A stretch of 64,000 nt of DNA from Haematobia irritans (GCF_050003625.1 NC_134398.1:63744891-63808890), one strand, 5' to 3'; counted from the first letter of the stretch, positions 35,127 to 47,287 are shown. Numbers and translations are program-made. The notes: generated by a model from the sequence alone, not told the origin.

Positions 35127-35921
35127 TCTTAATAAAGGTTGGAATTTTATTTCTATGGGAATCTCGGGTTACAAAAATATGACAATCATAAATTAGGAAG
35201 TGCAATCTTCTTTTTAACAATTGGGAGCCCGTTAGAATCTGGGCTAAAACTCACGACTATGTATGTCCCACAAGGCAACTACACAGAAAATACAGATTGG
35301 TTTATTGCCAACCTCCTTTTGGTAGTTGCAGCTATATATCAGTTGGTAGTTGTGTCTCCCAAATAATTCGGTCCTGACAATCGAACGTTGGCAAGGGAGA
35401 CTTATATGACATAAAGAGTTGGTTTCGTCAACCAATTAATTCTGCCGTAAGTACTTTCAGCATTCAGTTGTGTCAATCAACTTTGGAGTATCTACAACCG
35501 AATTACAGAACCAAATTTGTCCCGCTGTCTAATTATCGGTACCCACATCCAATTTGTAATTTATCATTTTTTTTAATGAAAGAAGTGCAGTTATATCTAT
35601 AAATTGTTTATTTTTATTTAATTTTATTTAGCGATGTCATACATGTAATAGTAACTTATAATTATAGTGCATGTCGGTATATTATATTAGTAGTCCCATA
35701 TAATAAATTCATCCCCATTAGGTGACAATGATACGTATGATGTATATCTTACAGTTAATTATTTTAAGTTTACAATAGCAATATTAGACGTTGTTTTAAT
35801 ACGATATGCAAAATAATGTCGATCGAAGTACCAGGTTTCTAATAATTTAACACATAAATAAAATCATTCTCCATCTTGAATGATGACAAACACATGATGA
35901 CAAACAACCATTAATTTTTTT
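35127..35921. other. No recognised feature
   Basis: Ordinary AT-rich sequence. Short frames on both strands (up to 75 codons) show no domain. Confidence 0.5.
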
Positions 35922-36076
35922 TTAAATTAAATCTTTGTAAGTCAACCAGGATAATTGTTGTGCAGAACTACTAAAACGATTACCATATATTGTGTCTGCT
36001 TTTATATTCGAATTAATGAAAGTGTGAGGATCAAAATCATTGTCTATTAGTAACTTCGCTTTACTAAACTGGTTTC

Positions 36077-38309
36077 TATACCCTGCAACACACTGTGGAA
36101 CAGGGTATTATAATTTAGTGAATATGTTTGCAACACCCAGAAGGAGACGAGATAGACACATGGTGTCTTTGGCAATAATGCTCTGGGTGGGTCCCTGAGT
36201 CGATCTAGCCATGTCCGTCTGTTCGTCCGTTCGTCTGTCTGTGAACACATTTTTGTGATCAAAGTAAAGGTCACAGTTTAATTCCAATCGCCTTCAAAAT
36301 TGGCCTTCCTGTTATGGGTCAGAATAGAACCCTATTAGTTTTGGAAGAAATCGGTTCAGATTTAGATATAGCTCCCATATATATCTTTCGCCCGATATGC
36401 ACTTATATGTACCCAGAAGCCAGAGAATTAAATTCTAAGTATGCATGTCAAATTTGGTTGAAATCGGATCAGATTTCTATATCCACATTTTCCTTATAAA
36501 ATCGCCACTGCTAAGTCGAAAACTTGTAAAAGTGACTTAAATTTTTCCTTATTTGCAATACATATCTATCGACCGATAAATCATAAATACACATTTGCGA
36601 AGCTACCTCAAAATTGGTTCACATTAAAACGTTTCCCATTGTTATACCCACCACCATAGAATGGTGACGGGGGTATAATAAGTTTGTCATTCCGTTTGTA
36701 ACACATCGAAATATCGATTTCCGACTATATAAAGTATATATATTCTTGATCAGGGAGAAATTCTAAGACGATATAACGATGTCCGTCTGTCCGTCTGTCT
36801 GTCTGTCTGTCTGTTGTAATCACGCTACAGTCTTCAATAATGAAGCAATCGCGCTGAAATTTTGCACAAGCTCGTCTTTTGTCTGCAGGCAGGTCAAGTT
36901 CGAAGATGGGCTATATCGGTCCAGGTTTTGATATAGTCCCCATATAAACCGACCTCCCGATTTGGGGTCTTTGGCTTATAGAAATCGTAGGTTTTATCCA
37001 ATTTGCCTGAAATTTGAAATCTGGAGGTATTTTATGACCATAAAGAGGTGTGCCAAAAATGGTGAGTATCGGTCCACGTTTTGGTATAGCCCCCATATAG
37101 ACCGATCTCCCGATTTTACTTCTTGGGCTTATAGAAACCGCAGTTTTTATTCAATTTACCTGAAATTGGAAATCTAGAGGTATTGTAGGACCACAAATAT
37201 GTGTGCCAAAAATTGTGAGTATCGGTCCATATTTTGGTATAGCCCCCATATAGACCGATCTCCCGATTTTACTTCTTGGGCTTATAGAAATCGCAGTTTT
37301 TATTCAATTTACCTGAAATTGGAAATATAGAGGTATTGTAGGACAACAAATACGTGTGCCAAAAATTGTGATTATCGGTCCATATTTTGGTATAGCCCCC
37401 ATATAGACCGATCTCCCGATTTGGGGTCTTGGGCTTATAGAAACCGTAGTTTTTATCCAATTTGTCTGAAATTGGAAATCTAGAGGTATTTTAGGACCAT
37501 AAAGAGGTGTGCCGAAAATGGTGAGTATTGGTCCATATTTTGGTACAGCCACCATATAGATCGATTTCCCAATTTTACTTCTTGGGCTTCTAGAATCCGA
37601 AGTTTTTATCCTATTTGCCTGAAATTGTAAATATTCTGGTATTTTAGGCTCACAAAAACATGTATCGGATTAAGTTTTTATCGGTCCATTTGGTAATGCC
37701 TCCATATAGACCGACTTCACTTCTTGAGGGTGTAGAAGGCGCACTGATAATGAAAATTGCTTGAAACTCAATGTAAAATTTCCAGATTTTACTTCTACAG
37801 ATTTAAGATTTCAAATCAAGACGTTATTTTATAATTTTCTTGCACACTTACAAGAGATGTTAATGATTCCTCTAAACCTCAAACAAAAATGGTTCTTATA
37901 AATCCAGAATCTGATAGAGTCCTCATAGGTGAAATCTTTAAATTTATCTTCGGGAAGTGTCCTCAAGTCCTCAAGCCCTCCTGCAATTTCAAAGGAAACC
38001 CTAATATTTGGTTCATGGTGGTGGGTATTTAAGATTCGGCCCGGCCGAACTTACTACTGTATATACTTGTTTTTTACTAACATAGTGTACCATCCCATGG
38101 CATTAGCCGACTTCAATTTTAAGTCTATAGATTATAAATTTTGTTCAGATGGAGTCAGATTTAAATGTAGGTATTTGGGACAAAACCCTTTATATATAGC
38201 ACCCAACACATTTGACGGATTTGATATAGTATCGAAAATGTGGATTTACAAAGTGGTGTAGGGTATAATATAGTCGGTCCCGCCCGACTTTAGACTTTGC
38301 TTACTTGTT
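36077..38309 (+). mobile_element. HINE element B5, interrupted by element E
   Basis: The B head (TATACCCTGCAACACACTGTG, GAGTCGATCTAGCCATGTCC, GTTCGTCTGTCTGTG) and first units lie at 36077-36642. The post-array part and 3' end (CCCGCCCGACTTTAGACTTT...ACTTGTT) lie at 38072-38309. E is in between. B5 sits inside the split gene, so the order is gene, then B5, then E. Confidence 0.8.
36643..38071 (+). mobile_element. HINE family E element, complete, inside B5
   Basis: Head TATACCCACCACCATAGAATG, then AAAGTATATATATTCTTGATC, close to the equivalent Drosophila INE-1/DINE-1 block as I recall it. A GTCTGTC run (36782-36815) follows. The array has CCCCATATAGACCGATCTCC boxes at about 36937, 37090, 37243, 37396 and 37549, 153 bp apart. 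The end is CATGGTGGTGGGTATTTAAG, TTCGGCCCGGCCGAAC and ACTGTATATACTTGTT. Confidence 0.85.
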
Positions 38310-39294
38310 TATACTCAATGTTTTCAACACATTTATTCTATTATTTGAAACGTATGCTGTTTTTTTCAAATCTTGGTGTTTGCTTTCGAACCTTATAGAA
38401 TTAATGTGGACAAGAGGACCCATATTTTTAATTAATTTAGGAAAGTGTAATAGAAAATGAAATTTTGGTTTTAATTCTTTGCCAGAAACGGATAAGTATA
38501 GCTTATTGCGATCTGTAATTAACGTTTGTAAATATAAATCTATATTAAAAGGAACTTGTTTCTTAAATACTATACGAATTATTTCCCACAGCGTAGTTAA
38601 AAGATCCCACTGAGGACATGGATTTACTAAGTCACCTATAAAAAATGGCATATGCTGAAAAATTAAAAACAGATCTTCAAAATTTTCCAAAACCTAAGAA
38701 AGAATTACACAAAATTACAAAATTCTGTACTAAACGTAAATTCCTTTACCTCCTTATTGAAATTTTGGTTTCATACTCCTCATTGGCCACCACAATTTGA
38801 ATATTCACATTATTAAAATCCTCCTGAGAAGAGGTCAGTACAGGTACTTTAGATTCAGTACATATGTGGTCATTAACAATTTTCGCAACTGGTTCTATTT
38901 CTTCTAGTTCATATTCAATTACATTCTCAAATGTTTCTGTAACAGAAAGTAAATTGCGAATGTTTTCTCTCCAGTTAACTTTAACTGAAAATTTTTCAGC
39001 AGTTAAGTTCCTAACTGGCATATGGAATATATAGGCAAGATGACAGTATGTCCATAGTACGGTTTAAAAGTTTGCTAACGTAACACTAACAGAGCTACAT
39101 TCAAATGGCCGAAAACGTTTATACATAACTGGATTAATGTCAAAAGCTTCAAGATACCAACCAGGTATTTTGCGATATTGGTCTATGTAATCAACCAATA
39201 TATCATCTGGTATCGATGATAGATATTCGTCTTTAAATACTATATTTCCCTTTATATTGAAATGGCGTTTTACTGGAAAAGTACATAAGGACAA

Positions 39295-41756
39295 TTTTAA
39301 TCCTTATGCAAAAACTGGAAAATCGCAATCAAGAAGTGACATAAGCAATGATACATTTCAACCGGATACCATCAATATTGAAGGATAGTAGCGTGGTTAA
39401 AACTATATTTTTGCTCTAAGAACGCAATATTTTATAAAAATATATATTTTTGTTAAAATAAACTTCTGGATCTTTTGATATTATATAATTCATAAAAAAT
39501 ACTACTAACCGTCCCGGTGAATTGCTTCAACAGATTTTTCTGTAAACAATTAATTAAAATTTTAATTCAATTTAAAATTTTAAATGTCCCTACAAATCAT
39601 AGCCATCTTTTTTGTTGCCTCAGTAAATATTTGGTTCTGAATATCAAATTAACTTGAAACAATTCTGTTCACAGTAAGTTGATTGTGGGTACCAATTTAA
39701 TGAACAGTATTAATGTTACCAATTGTCATTCAATTGGTACAACCAATACATGGTTCGAAAGCAGCACTTTCCGAAGTTGGGGTAACTAACATAATAGAAA
39801 TAAATTTTTTTAGAAATAGAGTTATTTGGTTACTAACACAACCAGTTGGTTGTGAATACCGACATTCCGTACAATTCATTTTAATATGGTTTTACAGACT
39901 TTGATATTGTTGAAATTTTAAAATTTTAGTCGTTGTAATAAACTGTATGTTACGGGGAACAATTTTCTATTACCGTTTTCTAAACAATCTGTTGTGTCAT
40001 AGTCATTCAAATTACACTTCCAAAATCCACTTTAACTAGATTTCAACTGTTATTTGAATTTTAAAACCCTCTATTATATATAAAATGTTGTAAAAAAATA
40101 AATTCCCGGGAATTCCCGTACTTCATTCCCGGGAAAGCGCGAAAAAATAGCAATTTCACGGGGAAAGTTAGAAATTAAAAAAAATACAACTTTTCTGATA
40201 TAAATCAATATTTTTGATTAATTAGCGGCTAATTTAGAGTCGAGATAAGTCGATATAATCGGGGGTGCGACTCGGCGGCTTCATTCTCTGTTTTGTTTCT
40301 AGAAGGTTTCATTATGCATCATCGCGCACATTGATCGACTTATATTGTTTGGTTATTGATTTTCAATAGTTTTCAAAAATACCAAAATTTACTCCCTAAT
40401 TTAAAACAAAAAATATTTTATATACATATTTTATTTATATTTTTCCAAACAGTACGAACTACTATGTATTATTTTTTAATAATCGCTAGATTTTGTGACG
40501 TTCCATAAAAGTAGTCTCAGAAAAAACGGACACAATTTTTTATAGCCGATTTAACTTTATTTTATTTCATGAAAATTTGTTGATTTTAGCTCATTTTTGC
40601 AAAATGTGTGAACATTTTTCTTATTTTAATTATTTTTACTTACCTTAATGGCGTTAACTAAAAATGAGAAAAAAAGTTGTATACAAATGTTGTACTTCAC
40701 TTGTATAGAACTTTTGCTCCATGTTCACCGTTCAAAAATAACATTTTGCTCTTGAAACAGGTTGGGGTGATTATATTCCACTCTGTGTGTAGCTTATATT
40801 TGTCAAATTCAAGAGATATACAACACTCAAAGTACTAAAGTGGGCAATCATGGCAGAATGAGAGAAAATCTTTTTTAATTCGTGAAACATTTGCAAAATT
40901 CAAGCGAAAATAATTTCAGACAAAATGCCTAAATACTGAATTATTCCATATGCCTTACGCGCTAGAAGATTATATGAAATGCAATTGTTAATAAATTTAA
41001 TAAACAAAGCATTGGTCTTTAATCTGTTCAAATACGTAAAGTTTATGATTTTACTATCGCATATATTTTAACATTCCCTGTTTTATTGTTGTATAACTGT
41101 GTATGTCCTAGCCGGCACATTTCTGGCTACAGCTAAATTTAAGCAATTGCAATGGCTTACTATTTCATTTTCAGGATATAATGTATGCTTAAAAGGATAT
41201 TTTATTACCAATCATAACGGACAACATTCAGTTTTATAGTTATGAGCATGAACTCAAATGTGAATGTACCACTGATGTATTTGTGCATACTACATGTGTA
41301 TATGTGTGGACGAAAGAAAAAGTGAGAGAGAAAGTGTGCAGCAGCAAGAAAATTGAAGTTCATTTGCGGAGGCTTTCTAAAATTATCCCTCATAAAAAGA
41401 TATGCCAAATATACTAATTGTTACTATGAAACAATTTGTAACCTAAATTGACACAAAATTAAGTACAAACTTAGCTGATAGCCTAAGTAGCTAATGCTAG
41501 ATTTTCTCTCTATTATTCTTATATTTACTATAAGTTTAATAAATAAATAAGTACAAACTACTTAAAACATACAATTTAATTTTAAGAAAGTTTATAATGA
41601 TTGCTTTTAATTTTTTCTTTCATATTCATATTTCATATTTTCTTTTTTTTATAGTACATTGAAGACATTGAATATTTGGTTTAAAGATAATAAAGCAGAA
41701 GGTAGGTAATCCAAACAATCTGTGTTACGGTCGGTTTTATGTTTATCCGAAAACCC
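39295..41756. other. Mostly unassigned; dispersed repeat segment at 39990-40160
   Basis: Only 39990-40160 matches elsewhere (31230-31325 and 30880-30920: TTACACTTCCAAAATCCACT; TTCCCGGGAAAGCGCG). The rest has no frame above 67 codons and no termini that I can pair. Confidence 0.45.
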
Positions 41757-43876
41757 AATTTTTATACCCTTCACCACTACTGTGGTACAGGGTATAATAA
41801 GTTTGTGCATTTGTATGTAACGCCAAGAAATAATTGTCATAGACCCATCTTTTACTATACCGATCGGCTTAGAATTAAATTCTGAGTCGATTTAGCGATG
41901 TCCGTCTGTCTGTCCGTCCGTCTGTCTGTATATGTAATTTTGTGCACAAAGTACAGGTCGCAGTTTAAGTCCGATCGTCCTCAAATTTTCTTTCTTCGGA
42001 CAGACAATCGAAGACCATCGCTATTGATTTTGCCATATATAGTTATCACCGATTTGATCATAATTCACGTATTTATGAACCGACGTTCTTCAAATTTTGT
42101 ACATCTGAATGTTTTGTCAGTCCCGTAAAAACTGCCAAATATCAGCTAAATCGGTTCAGATTTATATATAGCTCCCATATATATATCTTTCATCCGATTT
42201 GGGCTTATATGGCCCCAAAAGTGAGAGTTTTGCCCAGATTTGATTAAAATTTTGTACAAGGAGTACGTTTAATAGTATCGTTAATTGTGCCAAATTTAGT
42301 TGAAATCGGTTCAGATTTAGATATAGCTCCCATATATATCTTTCGTCCGATTTGGACTTATATGGCCCCAAAAGCAAGAGTTTTGCCCTGATTTGCTTCA
42401 AATTTTGCACAACGAGTACGTTTAATAGTATCGTTAATTGTGCCAAATTTAGTTGAAATCGGTTCAGATTTAGATATAGCTCCCCTATATATCTTTCGTC
42501 CGATTTTGACTTATATGGCTTCAAAAACCAGAGTTTTGCCCTGATTTGATTAAAATTTTGTACAAGGAGTACGTTTAATAGTATCGTTAATTGTGCCAAA
42601 TTTAGTTGAAATCGGTTCAGATTTAGATATAGCTCCCATATATATCTTTCGTCCGGTTTGGATTTATATGGCCTCAAAAGCCAGAGTTTTGCCCTGATTT
42701 GCTTGAAATTTTGCACAAGGAGTACGTTTTATATTATCGTTAATTGTGCAAAATTTAGTTGAAGTCGGTTCAGATTTAGATATAGCTCCCATATATATCA
42801 TTCGCCCGATTTTGACTTATATGGCTTCAAAAACCAGAGTTTTGCCCTGATTTGATTAAAATTTTGTACAAGGAGTACGTTTAATAGTATCGTTAATTGT
42901 GCCAAATTTAGTTGAAATCGGTTCCGATTTAGATATAGCTCCCATATATATCTTTCGTCCGGTTTGGATTTATATGGCCTCAAAAGCCAGAGTTTTGCCC
43001 TGAGTTGCTTGAAATTTTGCACAAGGAGTACGTTTTATATTATCGTTAATTGTGCAAAATTTAGTTGAAGTCGGTTCAGATTTAGATATAGCTCCCATAT
43101 ATATCATTCGCCCGATTTGGACTAATATGCCCACAGAGGCAAAAGTGCTACTCTGATTTACATGAAATTTTGCAGAGGGAGTAGAATTGAATTTGGCACT
43201 TTGCACAGGCAGTAGAATTAAGGTTCTGCATATGCGTGTTTATTTTGGTTGAAATCGGTTCAGATTTTGATATAACTCCTATATATATCTTTCGTCCGAT
43301 TTTCCGTCATATGACCACAGAGGTCAAAGTTGTTATCCGATTTACGTGAAATTTTGCACAGGGAGTAGATTCAACATAGTAACTATGCATGTGAAATTTG
43401 ATTGCAATAGGTTGAGATGTCGATATAGATTCCATATATATATTTTTCCTATTTAGGCAAAACTGGCCGAAATACCTACATTTTCCTTATCAAATCGCCA
43501 CTGCTAAGTCGAAAACTTATCAAAATGACTCACATTTTCCTATTACTCTATTACACATCTATCGACCGATAGATGTGTAATAGCCCTTTTGCGAAGTTGC
43601 CTCAAAATTGGTTCATATTTAAATGTTTCCTATATTTTTTTTTACTAACATTGTGTTCCACCTCAGCGCATTAGCCGACTTAAATGTAAAATCTATAAGT
43701 ATTGCAAAACTCTGTACAGATCTGCTCAGATATACAGAATATATGTGTATGGATTCATATAGCATCCAACACATTGGACGGATTTGATATGGTATCGAAA
43801 ATGTGGACTTACAAAGTGGTGAAGGGTATAATATAGTCGTCCCCGCCCGACTTTAGACGTTCCTTACTTGTTTAAA
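41757..43876 (+). mobile_element. HINE element B6, complete, with higher-order array
   Basis: Head TATACCCTTCACCACTACTG, GAGTCGATTTAGCGATGTCC, then a CTGTCTGTCCGT run. The array boxes (GCTCCCATAT) begin at 42171, 42326, 42479, 42632, 42785, 42938 and 43091; the last five intervals are exactly 153 bp. Units come in two types that alternate at 42479-43091. The end is GTGGTGAAGGGTATAATATA, CCCGCCCGACTTTAGACGTT and ACTTGTT. The minus-strand frames 42162-42716 and 42798-43022 are products of the 51-codon unit. Confidence 0.85.
42479..43091 (+). repeat. 306-bp higher-order repeat (two dimers) in B6
   Basis: The block 42479-42784 and the block 42785-43090 are near identical. In both, the first unit has GATTTTGACTTATATGGCTT and the second has GTCCGGTTTGGATTTATATG. 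Adjacent units differ from each other more than units 306 bp apart, as expected if a two-unit block was duplicated recently. Confidence 0.88.
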
Positions 43877-44183
43877 CCGGTTTTCGTTTTTTTATTTTAC
43901 TCAAAACCAGTTAAACGTTGATTTTGTTCTAAAAAAAAACAAAGAACTAACAATTTATTGTAATAGAATCAACATATTAAAACATACTAAAAGTAAATTC
44001 ATGTTGTATTTCCAGAGTTATAGAAAACAATATTGCCTAAAGGGGCTCCCTTTCAAAGTGATGTCTTCATTTATTTTATATGAAAATACTAGTTTACCGA
44101 TGGTAGATGTCGGACTATACGTCTTCAGGGCATTGTACATATTGAAATATTTTTTTTTTCTCTTCGGAGAAGCGACATCTTAG
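43877..44183. other. No recognised feature
   Basis: Short AT-rich gap between HINE B6 and the family T MITE; a 60-codon frame (44001-44183) shows no domain. Confidence 0.5.
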
Positions 44184-44489
44184 GCAAACAAAATTTTCTT
44201 TTGACTATTGATTTTAGACAATGCAAACAAAGTTCGTTTCTCATTTGCTTTTCGTTGAAAGGAAGTGTATTTGGAAGAAAAGTATATACTTTTTGGGATA
44301 AACGTTTATTCTTTTCCAGGATGTAACAACAATTTCATAAAGCCTAAATCAAAAAAAAAAATTTCTGGCTAATTGCATTTTTCCTCCCATCTTTCTCACT
44401 TCCACGATTTTTTTAGTTCTTAGCACCTTTTTCTGTAATACAAACAATGTAGCAGAAATTATACAATTTTATAAATTTTTTTTACCTTT

Positions 44490-44566
44490 CGCCTGGACGG
44501 AGAATCGAACCGCAGACCATGCAATTTGTAAGCCAACACACTATCCACTGAGCTATGTAGCCGTTA
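44490..44566 (-). other. tRNA-like sequence (family T, leftward)
   Basis: On the minus strand: TAGCTCAGTGGATAGTGTG (A-box region) and GCGGTTCGATTCTCCG (B box), the layout of a tRNA gene. The 5' and 3' ends do not pair into an acceptor stem, so a working tRNA is unlikely. Pol III promoter activity is possible. Confidence 0.7.
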
Positions 44567-44674
44567 TTGTCATCAATAGACAATTACCCATATAAGTTAT
44601 ATTTATATAGCATAGCTTGCGGCGCCCACGAACCGATTAAACAAAGTTTATTTCACAGAAAAATACATTTAGTT

Positions 44675-44748
44675 GGGCACCATGGAGCAGTGGTTGCTAC
44701 GTCTGACTTGCATGCCAAGGGTCGTGGGTTCGATCCCTGCTTCGACCA
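44675..44748 (+). other. tRNA-like sequence (family T, rightward)
   Basis: TGGAGCAGTGGTTGCTACG (A-box region) and GTGGGTTCGATCCCTGC (B box). It is followed by T-runs at 44752-44772, which could terminate Pol III. The acceptor arms do not pair. Confidence 0.7.
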
Positions 44749-45572
44749 AAGTTTTTTTTTTTGTTTTTTTTTTCTTTTTACATATATTCCAGATATGTTA
44801 GGAAGATTCCGAAAAAATGTTCAACATTACATTGTAGTATATTAAATTTTGAACTGTAAAATGTGTATTATTAAAGACTTAAAGTCAGAAAAGAACAGTG
44901 TTTGATATAAACGAAATGGACTGTGTTGTTGATTCAAAAATAACTTTTTTTATTAAAAAAATTAAGATTTTGTAACAAACGAATTTTTTTGGTGATAAAA
45001 GTGTATTCTTTTCGAAGCAATTCAAAAAACTCTAACAACTCTAACAAAAGAAAAACGTTTTCGGTACACGTTTTCCAAACGTTCTTTTTCTTTGCGTGTG
45101 GTCACAACATTTCTAATAAATTGGGGTTTAGTTGCTCTCAAAGAAAGGACTTTATTTTATTTTGTAATGCGCCCATCTTGAACTTCATATGACACTAAAC
45201 ACATTTTTACAAATTTTAACTCCATTTTTTTCCTTCGAACTACACGCAAAGAAAAAAAAACGTGTACCGAAAACGTTTTTCTTTTGTTAGAGTTTTTTGA
45301 ATAGCTTCGAAAATTTTAAACTTTTATCACCAAAAAAATTCGTTTGTTACAAAATTTTTATTTTTTCAATAAAAAAAGTTATTTTTGAAACAACAACAGA
45401 GTCCATTTCGTTTATATCAAACACTGTTCTTTTCTGATTTTAGGTCTTTAATAAGACACATTTTACAGTTCAAAATTTAATATACTACAATGTAATGTTG
45501 AACATTTTTTTCGGAATCTTCCTAACATATCTGGAATATATGTTAAAAAAAAAAACAAAAAAAACTTTGGTC

Positions 45573-45642
45573 GAAGCAGGGATCGAACCAACGACCCTTG
45601 GCATGCAAGTCGGACGTAGCAACAACTGCACCACGGTGCCAA
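45573..45642 (-). other. tRNA-like sequence (family T copy 2, leftward)
   Basis: Counterpart of 44675-44748: GGTTCGATCCCTGC and the A-box side GTGGTGCAGTTGTTGC when read on the minus strand. One changed base in the A-box region (TTG for TGG) may weaken it. Confidence 0.65.
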
Positions 45643-45752
45643 ACTAAATGTTTGTTTCTGTTAAATAAACTTTGTTTATTCGGTTCGTGGGCGCCGCAAG
45701 CTATGCTATATAAATATAACGTATATGGATATTTATCTATTGATGACCATGA

Positions 45753-45826
45753 CAGGTACATAGCTCAGTGGTTAGTGTGTTGGCTTACAAAGTGCATGGT
45801 CCGCGGTTCGATTCTCCGTCCAGGCG
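45753..45826 (+). other. tRNA-like sequence (family T copy 2, rightward)
   Basis: Counterpart of 44490-44566: TAGCTCAGTGGTTAGTGTG and GCGGTTCGATTCTCCGT. This copy keeps the best A and B boxes of the family. Confidence 0.7.
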
Positions 45827-46149
45827 AAAGGTAAAATAAATTTAAAAATTTATAAAATCGTATAATTTCTTCTTCATTGTTGGTATTACAGGAAAAGTTG
45901 TTAAGAACTAAAAAACATCGTGGATGTGAGAAAGATGTGAGGGAAAATGCAATTAGCAAGAAAACAATGTTTTTTTTTTTGAGTTTGTCCTTATGAAATT
46001 GTTTTACATCCTGGAAAAGAATAAACGTTTATTACAAAAAGTATATACTTTTCTCCCAAATACACTTCCTTACAGCGAAAAGCAAATGAGAAACGAACTT
46101 TGTTTGTCTAAAATTTCGTTTGGGAGGAAAGAATTATTTTTTTTGCGTG

Positions 46150-47287
46150 TACGAAATGTTCTTTAATAAGTGAAAAATAATAATTTTTTCTAATAAATTT
46201 TAGTGAATTTGTCGAAAATTATTTACTTATTTTTATGAAATCGGCGTGACATCTGCGTTTCTAATACAGTTTATTAAAAATGTTCAAAAAATTATTCTAA
46301 TTTTTCTAAAATTAACAACAAATTTCACTACTTTTCAGTGAAGGGTTCACTACTTTGCAGTGAAGCCAGCAAAGTAACATAGAATATAAAGATTTACTTG
46401 AACGAAAACATGTTTCAAACATAAATTTTACGTGCAGACGGCCTTTTGAGACATTTTTAACTTCTGGGTTCTCTACAAAATTTTCGATGATGGGTAAGGG
46501 GGACAAAAATTTTAGCTGCGGTAGGCAAGCCGTCTTTCCTTTTTCCATGTCATTTACAACTCAATATGCATCGTGATACTCATACTCATTGTTACAGCAT
46601 GCAGTATTTAAATTGAAACAGTGCAAATTAATCACGACCCCTGTTGTCGATATAGGCGCTATGTCTAAAGAAAACGAACCCGAATGTCATACAACAACAC
46701 GAAATTTTGTTCATTTTTGGGGTTGTGTTTCATTTATTTTTTTGGGGTTCTGCTGCATAATGAAAATGAACCCTAAAATTTCCCAATGAAAATGGGCCCT
46801 AAAATTTCTTTGGGGCCTGTTTTCATTTGATATGGCGCCCATTTTCAAACCTTGAACTTAACAAATGCATATCGCATAGTTATTTCATTTTAGAAGTCGT
46901 TTGAATTTTAAAGCTTCAAAAATTACTCAAAATGGTTTTGAAATCAAAATAATCATAGTTTTGTCGGGTTTTATCGTTTTATTATGATAAGTGCAAATAT
47001 AGCAATCAATAATAAACAATTTAGTAAATGTATTAATGAAAAAAATCGCTTTCAGCGAAACTTGCATTACATCCTGGACTACATAACGACAACAAGGACA
47101 TTTATACACACCATGATGCCTTTACGATTAAGTGTTTGCAAGGTAAAAAATCTATTGGATTACAACCTGGCAAACAACGCAGCTTTTGTTACTTTCGTTG
47201 GACATTATCTTCATCAACACTTTTCTCTGCAGTAGGTTCTTTTCCGCATCTGTCTTTTTGAGTAATTTTCGCATTATCAAGGAGATA
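46150..47287. other. Unassigned apart from two small repeats
   Basis: 46324-46367 holds CACTACTTTTCAGTGAAG twice in tandem (each with CACT/AGTG arms). 46650-46850 resembles the GGGGCC-rich units at 7655-8135. Nothing coding. Confidence 0.45.

Larger units (their letters stand above)
35922..39294 (-). pseudogene. Decayed multi-exon gene split by nested HINEs; possibly transposon-derived
   Basis: On the minus strand a frame runs 39294-38746 with one internal TAA (39064-39066) in otherwise continuous sequence. A GTAAAG donor and TTTCTTAG acceptor then define a 56-base intron (38749-38694). The next frame runs 38693-38310 and contains LKPKFHFLLHFPKLIKNMGP and RFESKHQDLKK, which resemble a module I recall from uncharacterised proteins often linked to DNA transposons. 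HINE B5 interrupts it at 38309. Beyond B5, 36076-35922 stays open for about 51 codons (FSKAKLLIDNDFDPHTF) and would continue the frame if one junction A belongs to the target. The intron junction does not keep frame as written, so another small lesion is likely. Function unknown. Confidence 0.55.
44184..45098 (+). mobile_element. Family T MITE copy 1, with two divergent tRNA-like sequences
   Basis: The right terminus TTCTTTTTCTTTGCGTG ends at 45098; the left terminus is eroded near 44184. Inside are a reverse tRNA-like segment (44490-44566) and a forward one (44675-44748), back to back about 110 bp apart. Outer segments match 45243-46149 in reverse. No protein is encoded, so mobilisation would need a transposase in trans. 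Confidence 0.8.
45243..46149 (-). mobile_element. Family T MITE copy 2, complete (907 bp), inverted relative to copy 1
   Basis: TA then CACGCAAAGAAAAAAAAA at the left; TTTTTTTTGCGTG then TA at the right (46150-46151). TA duplication and short inverted ends fit Tc1/mariner-type MITEs. It is the reverse of 44184-45098, with a 144-bp spacer between the two, so the pair forms a large palindrome of about 900-bp arms. Confidence 0.85.

Noticed and set aside
42162..43022. 184- and 74-codon minus-strand frames as a repeat protein gene
   Set aside because: They are translations of the 153-bp HINE array with no start context, domain or coding evidence.
44490..45826. Functional tRNA genes
   Set aside because: A and B boxes are present, but acceptor arms do not pair and the sequences sit in transposon copies; tRNA-like is the safer call.
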